DNA of 64,000 nucleotides from Motilimonas eburnea (GTDB taxonomy: Bacteria; Pseudomonadota; Gammaproteobacteria; Enterobacterales; CBDFNC01), in the NCBI RefSeq assembly GCF_021295345.1, contig NZ_JAIMJB010000008.1:147354-211353 (forward strand), given 5' to 3'. The number at the start of each line of letters is the position of its first letter. The stretch's first letter is position 1. Positions 58,333-64,000 of this stretch are shown piece by piece. Under the pieces are notes generated by a model. That model did not search any database and had not been told where the DNA came from. It saw only the letters and a list, made by a program, of their open reading frames with translations. The position numbers and the translations under genes were made by a program.

Positions 58333-59166
58333 ATGCTAGCTGATTTGTTTGACCAACTGGATGCACAGCTCCTTGAGTTGCAAGCACTGGTACTCGGCGC
58401 AGAATTAATTGAGGCTCGCACCTTCGCCCTACCCATTTATGATAAAGAGCAATCCAAAGTACCCGAAGCCGTTAGTGTTATTCCCAGCACAGGGGAAGAT
58501 GCTCGCTCATTTGGTTGGCAGCGGATCAAGTCCTATGTGGGTGACCCCAATACCAATCTGAAAATCACCCGTAAAGCGGCAGGTTTTATCTGGCTTGATT
58601 GTCATCCTGAGACATTAGTGGATTTGTGCGATCAATTGAACAACACCAAGTTGGCCATCAAAGCATTTCTGGCCGCGCAGCGTAACCGTCATGTGCGTTT
58701 TGATATGGTGCATGAGCTTCGGCCTTGCGCCATCACCATGCAGGTATTTAGGCAGGTTCGGTATTGCGTTGATCCGCTTTCGAGTATTCATTTTTCGTGG
58801 GCAACCAAAACCTCTAATGTGCGCGCCAAGGTCGATAAGGCCATTAATATGTTGGAGCAGCAAATGGTGGAGACGCGACCTATTGAAGAAAATGCCCGTG
58901 TCAGAGTCTTGGCTCAAGAAATCGCAGCCGACCGAAGTCGCGATGTGGCTTTTCGACGCCGGTTAGCGCCCTCGCCTGTTATTCACTTGAGGTATGTGGA
59001 GAAACCAGCACATCTTTCTAGTAAAACCCAGCAAATCAACAATTCCACACCGATTTTGATTGCCGGCACACGCTCCAGCTTAAAATCTGTGGGGGATTTG
59101 GCTGACTTTATCTTAAGCGATGAACGTAGCGCGCGTTTTGTGAGTGAAAATGTCATCTTAAAATAG
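58333..59166 (+). CDS. Tus-like replication terminus-binding protein
   Basis: 277 residues, shorter than E. coli Tus (309). LFDQLDAQLLELQALVLGAE ... IEARTFALPIYDKE mirrors the Tus start; LNNTKLAIKAF...HVRFDMVHELRPCAITMQVFR and DPLSSIHFSWATKTSNVRAK mirror its central region, and STPILIAGTRSS the C-terminal strand. Tus bound to Ter sites stops replication forks arriving from one side. A copy in an accessory region suggests plasmid or island replication control. The match is from memory of the E. coli sequence. Starts after GGGGGTG. Confidence 0.75.
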   Translation: MLADLFDQLDAQLLELQALVLGAELIEARTFALPIYDKEQSKVPEAVSVIPSTGEDARSFGWQRIKSYVGDPNTNLKITRKAAGFIWLDCHPETLVDLCDQLNNTKLAIKAFLAAQRNRHVRFDMVHELRPCAITMQVFRQVRYCVDPLSSIHFSWATKTSNVRAKVDKAINMLEQQMVETRPIEENARVRVLAQEIAADRSRDVAFRRRLAPSPVIHLRYVEKPAHLSSKTQQINNSTPILIAGTRSSLKSVGDLADFILSDERSARFVSENVILK

Positions 59167-59301
59167 ATAATTGATGTTTATTTTACACTGCTCGACATTT
59201 CGACCGCCACCGTTTAAAGTTCCCAACTTATTGATACATTGGATACTATAACCCTTTTGTGCCTCATTTAAATGATGGTTGGCCTCAATAATTGGAGCAA
59301 A

Positions 59302-59886
59302 ATGATGAAAAAAGTTGTCATGTTATCAGCGTGTTTAACCCTCGCTGGATGTGGTACTGATCAGCCCTCGGAAGCGGAGATCGTAAAAGCTTTCACACCT
59401 TACACAGCGAAGAAAGCCTGTGCCTCTTCTGTTTTGTTCAATGAATTTCCTGTTAGAAAAAGCTTGGTGGATAATAACCAACAAATTCTCGATATCTTTG
59501 TTGATGCAGGCTTACTTGAAAAGTCTGGGAGTAGTTACACTCTGACGGCGCTTGGAAGGGAAACTTACGACTCCTCAAAAAAGGGATTTTGTTACACCGA
59601 CAGCTTCAGAATAAGCTCGTTCAAAATTGAAAAAGAGCTGAATGACTTACCTCCTAAGTTAACAAAAGCTTGGTATGTATCTGTTGATATTGCTCCCGAC
59701 CAGGTGAGCGACTGGGTTAAGAATGATGAGTTATTAAAAGCAGCCAGTCGCATGTCTGATACAGCCCCCGATGAAAATAAATCATTCACTGTTCGTGTAG
59801 GCAAAATTGTAGGTGAGAATGAGCTCAAGGTAATTGATACTCATTTTACGTTTCATCCGGGGCTAACTTACAACGTAGGCTGGTAA
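59302..59886 (+). CDS. lipoprotein of unknown function
   Basis: About 194 residues from ATG 59302 (or 59305) after GGAG. Signal MMKKVVMLSACLTLAGC (lipobox LAGC). The mature domain has paired Cys (KKACASS and GFCYTD) and looks like a compact alpha/beta fold with a winged-helix-like segment (ILDIFVDAGLLEKSGSSYTLTALG). Unknown function. Confidence 0.55.
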   Translation: MMKKVVMLSACLTLAGCGTDQPSEAEIVKAFTPYTAKKACASSVLFNEFPVRKSLVDNNQQILDIFVDAGLLEKSGSSYTLTALGRETYDSSKKGFCYTDSFRISSFKIEKELNDLPPKLTKAWYVSVDIAPDQVSDWVKNDELLKAASRMSDTAPDENKSFTVRVGKIVGENELKVIDTHFTFHPGLTYNVGW

Positions 59887-59974
59887 CACATATACTGACC
59901 TTTAATGCTCTACAGTAGCGCCTTGCTGGTATCGCTTTAATTTCAGCTTTGTACCTAAACAATTGGAGCACCAC

Positions 59975-60157
59975 ATGGCCAGAAAATTATTCTCAGAAGA
60001 TGTTGTTGATAGTGAAAGAGAGTACCTGAATTCTTTAGTCACTAACGTCGCGGCTAGAGATAAACGTCGTTCGAGCAGTAAGTTGCTCCAGCGAAAAGAG
60101 CAGGAAAAGCGCCTCTGGAGCCATCAAATGAAATTTGGTGAAGAATATCAAGAGTAG
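59975..60157 (+). CDS. small basic coiled protein
   Basis: 60 residues; GGAG lies six bases before ATG 59975. Highly charged (RDKRRSSSKLLQRKEQEKRL), probably helical and nucleic-acid or protein binding. Not recognised. Confidence 0.45.
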   Translation: MARKLFSEDVVDSEREYLNSLVTNVAARDKRRSSSKLLQRKEQEKRLWSHQMKFGEEYQE

Positions 60158-60273
60158 TTGGCATTGGGTATTTTGACACCAATTTGGATCATATGCACAA
60201 GCCCGATGTTCTCATTGTAAACTTCGGGCAAACCCTTTGATTTGAGGAGGGGTGAATGACTTGTACGCGAAAA

Positions 60274-60600
60274 CTATTTGTTGATGCACTGAATCACCGC
60301 GCTCTTGAGCGTTCTCATTTCACTTGCGTCATCAGTCTCTATACTTTCTTTCCCAATGCGTATTTCATATTTTTTTTTGCCTCTCGCTATCGTTTGTTTA
60401 CTATTTTCTGTAACTCTAAACCTGTCAATTAGATTTAAATTAATATAGTCAATTGATTTATCTTTATTATCTAGGTCTACTGCCTTATCTCTACTCACTT
60501 CTAATACGCACTTATCAATTGACAAAACTTCAGTCTGTCGAGCCGCAAAAGCTGCATTGCTAACTAGAATAAGAAAGGCTAAGCCAGTAGCGAATTTCAT
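60274..60600 (-). CDS. secreted protein of unknown function
   Basis: 108 residues from ATG 60600, with GGAGAAG upstream. Signal peptide MKFATGLAFLILVSNAAFA. The mature part has two Cys (DKCVLEV and IQCINK) that could bridge. Small periplasmic protein; no family known to me. Confidence 0.55.
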   Translation of the reverse strand: MKFATGLAFLILVSNAAFAARQTEVLSIDKCVLEVSRDKAVDLDNKDKSIDYINLNLIDRFRVTENSKQTIARGKKKYEIRIGKESIETDDASEMRTLKSAVIQCINK

Positions 60601-60765
60601 ATATATCTTCTCCATAATTTATTGTTTGTTGCGGAGCTTTTTTGGCCAGTCAGTTGAAAGTGGTTTTATCTTCCGCACTTGGTTTTCGTTACACAATGGT
60701 AAGAATATATTTTGTTGATTTCTAATGCAATCACCGCCCTGAGGGCGATGGATAACGCATATTTA

Positions 60766-60996
60766 CTACACAGCGCTTTCGATTAGAATGTCGCGTTTTA
60801 TATCCAACGGTCTCAACGCACTTCGCTGTGAAGCGAGCCAGCCTGCTTTCCATTGACGACTGTATTGAGCTTGGTGCCAGTTATGATCACCCCACGGGCA
60901 ATGCTCTAACTGCTCGCCTTGATGGAAGGCTGCTTGACCCAAGCGAAATGACTCATCGCAACGCTTGATAAACTGGCTAATATCTCGGTTTACCAT
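60766..60996 (-). CDS. RMF-like small protein
   Basis: 76 residues, GAGAGGG upstream. LGQAAFHQGEQLEHCPWGDHN ... YSRQWKAGWLASQR follows the ribosome modulation factor pattern (G..A...G.....CP..........W..GW..A). RMF promotes ribosome hibernation; homologues on mobile DNA are also known. It sits just downstream of the large Ig-like gene. Confidence 0.6.
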   Translation of the reverse strand: MVNRDISQFIKRCDESFRLGQAAFHQGEQLEHCPWGDHNWHQAQYSRQWKAGWLASQRSALRPLDIKRDILIESAV

Positions 60997-61006
60997 ATTA
61001 CCCTCT

Positions 61007-63352
61007 CTAATTTATTCTCGGAATTTCGATGAGGTAATTTGCCTTCCCTTCTACCCCTTTAACATCGGGGTAGATCGGGAGATAAATGCGTCCATCAGTG
61101 CTATCCAGGTTGTAAATCACCTCTTTGGTTTCACCTGGCCTTACTCTTACGCCGTTGGCATACAAGCCAAATGGTGCGTCACCGCGAAGTGTGAAGAAGA
61201 TTTGCTGTTCACCACTGGCCAAGTTGCCGTTGTCTGAACGAAGCTGGTTAGATGTGATCAGTGATAGTGGCTTACCGTTCTTGCTCAACACGAGCTCATC
61301 GGTAGCAAATACATCCACGCCGGTTAGCGTAAAAAGATTGTTCGGGATGTAGTCAATCGAGTGTGATTTAGTCGATGTATTGCCATAGCTATCGATCGCT
61401 TTAACCGTCAGTGTGTAACTTTGATTTTCTTCAAGGCTTGGGAAGATACGCGGGTATTCTAACTTGAAGTTGGTACCATCCAGTTTCACCCAGTCTAAGT
61501 AGATTGAATCCGAAATCGGCCCGCCTGAGATGTTCACCTCGGTAATGTCCGGCCCATGCAGGTCGCTGAGCTTGATGTTGATACTCTCAAGCCCCAGCAC
61601 TGTTTGGCCATCGACAAGGGCTTTGTTTTCCGCAAATACCGCAATGGATGGCGGGGTGTTGTCGATAACGTGATTGCCAACGATTGTGGTGGTTTCATTG
61701 CCATAGTTATCACCAGCGACAACACTGATTTCATAATTGCCATCGGGTAATCCAGCTGCGCTAAATGTGGCATTGGCAGTACGGTAATCTTCGCTCACCA
61801 ATTTTGTGCGTGGGAGAGAATGTCTATTTTGTCCATTTGCAGCATATGCTTCGTATTTTGTGATAACCCATTTAGAGCGTGCCCAGTTGTTAACTGCATC
61901 TTGGTTTATAACCTGCATACTGACCTCTGAGCCGTTAATTTCTGCTTTATTGATGATGGGATCATTAAAGTCCCAGTGAACTAATACATATCCGCCATGC
62001 ACTGTTCCCAAACCGGTCTCAATGTCTTGGACATAATAAGCATAAGGGGTATATCCTTTCCCCGTCACACGCTCGATGTTCGTATTAACAACGCAAGACG
62101 TCTCTCCTGGCTCGATATAACAAGGTGTTGTTCCTGAAACCCACGCCTTTTGTCGGTATGTTTTTTGTTTGGCTAGAATCAAAACTTTGCTGACAGTAAA
62201 GGGCTCCCTTTCCCATAATGAAGCGTTTTTCCATGCTCCGTCATGATTTATTTCTGCTTTCAGTCCTGCTGGCTCCGGCGCGAGCGGTACGCCAGCATCC
62301 GGTGTAAAGTTAAGGCTGCCCACGGGCATCCAACGGCGCAGACCTGCCTTTGTGTAAAGTTCCCGATATGAATAGGCTTGTGGGTAATTGATGGTGAATT
62401 CAAGGTAAACATTATTTGTATCTTGATTATTATACTGCCCGCTGAGCCAACCATAATCGGTGCCGTTAAAGTCTGTGTGTTCACTTTTTTTCATTACATA
62501 ACGCACGGTCACTGGCTGGGCATAGATTTTCATTCCCGATTGGTACGGCTCATAAACGCCAGTTTTTGCATTTTTGACTTGTATCTCCGCAGACGGGGTT
62601 ACTCTGTCGATGGTGGACAGCCGGCTGATGGTTGCTTTGTTACCCGCAGCGTCATAAACATCAAATCCTATCGTGTATTTGGCCTGTGGGTTCGGCGCCA
62701 CACTTGCACCTGCTGCCAGGCTTGCCACTGCATTTGCTCGCCCTTCATCGATATTGAGTGTTGCTCGTGTTGTACGCTTTACTCCATCCAAAACAGCAAA
62801 ATAATCTGCGTGTGATAATCCCGAATCGCTGTCACTGAGCTGTGCTACGTTTATTTCTTGTGTTGCATTGGTATGAGCAAACACCTCGATAGAGCCGCCA
62901 CGGTAACCCGCATGCACCCACGCTATTTCTGCACCGATAGTTGGCGCAACGGTATCAACTTTAATTGCTGTCGCTTCTGTTTTTACCAATTTATTAGCGG
63001 TATCAAGCACCTCTTGAACGATTTGATACTCACCATCGCTTAACTTGGGCACAGTAAATCGCTTACCATAGAACTCACGGCCATCGCTCGTTTGCATACG
63101 ATCATTAATGCCTACTATTTCACTCAGCTGAGTATTAATCGCCGTTGCCCCCTTCATCACCGTTAACCTGATTTTTCTGTCAAGGCCTGCAGATAGAACT
63201 ACTTCAATAGTGCTTTTGGGGTTGATATAAGCTACATTAGCTGGCTTGTTGACCACTTGGTTATTCGTATCCGTAAAGGAATATTCAAGCACTTCTGCTC
63301 GGACATTAACGCTCAGCATCGCCAATGTAGAAATCATAAGTATTTTTTTCAT
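61007..63352 (-). CDS. large exported Ig-like repeat protein (DUF4165-like)
   Basis: About 781 residues from ATG 63352. Signal peptide MKKILMISTLAMLSVNVRA, then an N-terminal domain (VLEYSFTDTNNQVVNKPANV) and several Ig-like beta domains with the usual VDTVAPTIGA, VYDAAGNKATISR, DNYGNETTTIVGNHVIDNTPPSI and IDSYGNTSTKS signatures. Proteins of this type (DUF4165, Ig-like) occur on integrative and conjugative elements and may act at the cell surface during mating or adhesion. Its last 550 bases are repeated unchanged at the window edge. Confidence 0.75.
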   Translation of the reverse strand: MKKILMISTLAMLSVNVRAEVLEYSFTDTNNQVVNKPANVAYINPKSTIEVVLSAGLDRKIRLTVMKGATAINTQLSEIVGINDRMQTSDGREFYGKRFTVPKLSDGEYQIVQEVLDTANKLVKTEATAIKVDTVAPTIGAEIAWVHAGYRGGSIEVFAHTNATQEINVAQLSDSDSGLSHADYFAVLDGVKRTTRATLNIDEGRANAVASLAAGASVAPNPQAKYTIGFDVYDAAGNKATISRLSTIDRVTPSAEIQVKNAKTGVYEPYQSGMKIYAQPVTVRYVMKKSEHTDFNGTDYGWLSGQYNNQDTNNVYLEFTINYPQAYSYRELYTKAGLRRWMPVGSLNFTPDAGVPLAPEPAGLKAEINHDGAWKNASLWEREPFTVSKVLILAKQKTYRQKAWVSGTTPCYIEPGETSCVVNTNIERVTGKGYTPYAYYVQDIETGLGTVHGGYVLVHWDFNDPIINKAEINGSEVSMQVINQDAVNNWARSKWVITKYEAYAANGQNRHSLPRTKLVSEDYRTANATFSAAGLPDGNYEISVVAGDNYGNETTTIVGNHVIDNTPPSIAVFAENKALVDGQTVLGLESINIKLSDLHGPDITEVNISGGPISDSIYLDWVKLDGTNFKLEYPRIFPSLEENQSYTLTVKAIDSYGNTSTKSHSIDYIPNNLFTLTGVDVFATDELVLSKNGKPLSLITSNQLRSDNGNLASGEQQIFFTLRGDAPFGLYANGVRVRPGETKEVIYNLDSTDGRIYLPIYPDVKGVEGKANYLIEIPRIN

Positions 63353-63411
63353 CTGCACTTACGCTCTTTGTTTTTTTGTATTTATATCTGATTTATCTTG
63401 GCCGCTATTTC

Positions 63412-63440
63412 ATTGGCTGAGTCATTATTGGTCAGCCAAT
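63412..63440. repeat. 9-bp inverted repeat between the two Ig-like genes
   Basis: ATTGGCTGA (63412-63420) and TCAGCCAAT (63432-63440) lie just after the stop of the partial upstream gene on the minus strand; probable hairpin terminator or spacer element. Confidence 0.4.
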
Positions 63441-63446
63441 GATTCA

Positions 63447-64000
63447 CTAGTTTATTCTCGGAATTTCGATGAGGTAATTTGCCTTCCCTTCTACCCCTTT
63501 AACATCGGGGTAGATCGGGAGATAAATGCGTCCATCAGTGCTATCCAGGTTGTAAATCACCTCTTTGGTTTCACCTGGCCTTACTCTTACGCCGTTGGCA
63601 TACAAGCCAAATGGTGCGTCACCGCGAAGTGTGAAGAAGATTTGCTGTTCACCACTGGCCAAGTTGCCGTTGTCTGAACGAAGCTGGTTAGATGTGATCA
63701 GTGATAGTGGCTTACCGTTCTTGCTCAACACGAGCTCATCGGTAGCAAATACATCCACGCCGGTTAGCGTAAAAAGATTGTTCGGGATGTAGTCAATCGA
63801 GTGTGATTTAGTCGATGTATTGCCATAGCTATCGATCGCTTTAACCGTCAGTGTGTAACTTTGATTTTCTTCAAGGCTTGGGAAGATACGCGGGTATTCT
63901 AACTTGAAGTTGGTACCATCCAGTTTCACCCAGTCTAAGTAGATTGAATCCGAAATCGGCCCGCCTGAGATGTTCACCTCGGTAATGTCCGGCCCATGCA
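63447..64000 (-). CDS. second Ig-like protein gene, 3' part only
   Basis: The 3' end of another copy of the Ig-like protein; its 5' part lies beyond the window edge. From 63451 to 64000 the DNA matches 61011-61560 base for base as far as I can compare, giving the same C-terminal 180 or so residues (NISGGPISDSIYLDW... to IEIPRIN). Either a recent tandem duplication with an unchanged 3' end, gene conversion, or an assembly overlap. Confidence 0.7.
   Translation of the reverse strand, partial: HGPDITEVNISGGPISDSIYLDWVKLDGTNFKLEYPRIFPSLEENQSYTLTVKAIDSYGNTSTKSHSIDYIPNNLFTLTGVDVFATDELVLSKNGKPLSLITSNQLRSDNGNLASGEQQIFFTLRGDAPFGLYANGVRVRPGETKEVIYNLDSTDGRIYLPIYPDVKGVEGKANYLIEIPRIN

Overview
The window looks like an accessory, heavily rearranged stretch of a gammaproteobacterial genome, most likely Shewanella or a close marine relative. 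This is inferred from the RND pump genes, a DUF2913-like protein, an EexN-type lipoprotein, a Tus-like protein and many small proteins of a kind common in that group. No rRNA or tRNA gene was recognised. Coding is dense, with good Shine-Dalgarno sites, and most of the DNA appears to consist of mobile-element cargo.

Layout: 0-5.5 kb holds a gluzincin-like metalloprotein and an RND efflux adaptor/pump pair. 5.6-8.2 kb holds lipoproteins and scars of IS66 and IS481. 8.3-16.4 kb is a complete minus-strand RiPP operon: a double-glycine precursor, an HExxH peptide hydroxylase-like enzyme, a YcaO, a GNAT, a flavoprotein, an HlyD adaptor and a peptidase-ABC exporter. 17-20.5 kb carries a tyrosine recombinase module. 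20.8-24.7 kb ends in the most striking locus: seven 32-nt spacers between 28-nt repeats that resemble type I-F repeats, running straight into a 500-residue Cas12/TnpB-like nuclease whose ribosome binding site lies in the degenerate last repeat. No cas1, cas2 or cas6 is visible. 24.9-28.4 kb holds a T5orf172 pair, a LexA-boxed umuC and an eexN-like gene.

28.5-35 kb carries a pentapeptide-repeat protein and a candidate two-gene defence unit (a giant NACHT-like ATPase with a C-terminal PD-(D/E)XK nuclease, plus a second small nuclease-like protein). 35-37 kb has a possible pore-forming toxin and a Phd/RelE-type toxin-antitoxin pair. 37.3-46.6 kb is an array of small co-oriented genes punctuated by recurrent palindromic elements, including an imperfect tandem duplication. 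46.8-52.3 kb has a MazEF pair, two CoiA-like nucleases, and an IS1341-type tnpB element inserted precisely into a small gene; a solo right end of the same family lies at 47.55 kb. 53.7-54.4 kb contains a probable structured RNA. 54.5-64 kb carries lipoproteins, a HipB-like regulator divergent from a Tus-like gene across a 12-bp-arm operator, two RMF-like small proteins, and a large Ig-like surface protein gene whose 3' end is repeated without visible change at the window edge.

Functionally, the RiPP operon and its dedicated exporter form one unit. The CRISPR-like array and effector form a second, probably transcribed together. The NACHT pair, toxin-antitoxin pairs and nucleases give the rest the look of a defence and mobility island. 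All functional statements come from motif reading, not database searches.
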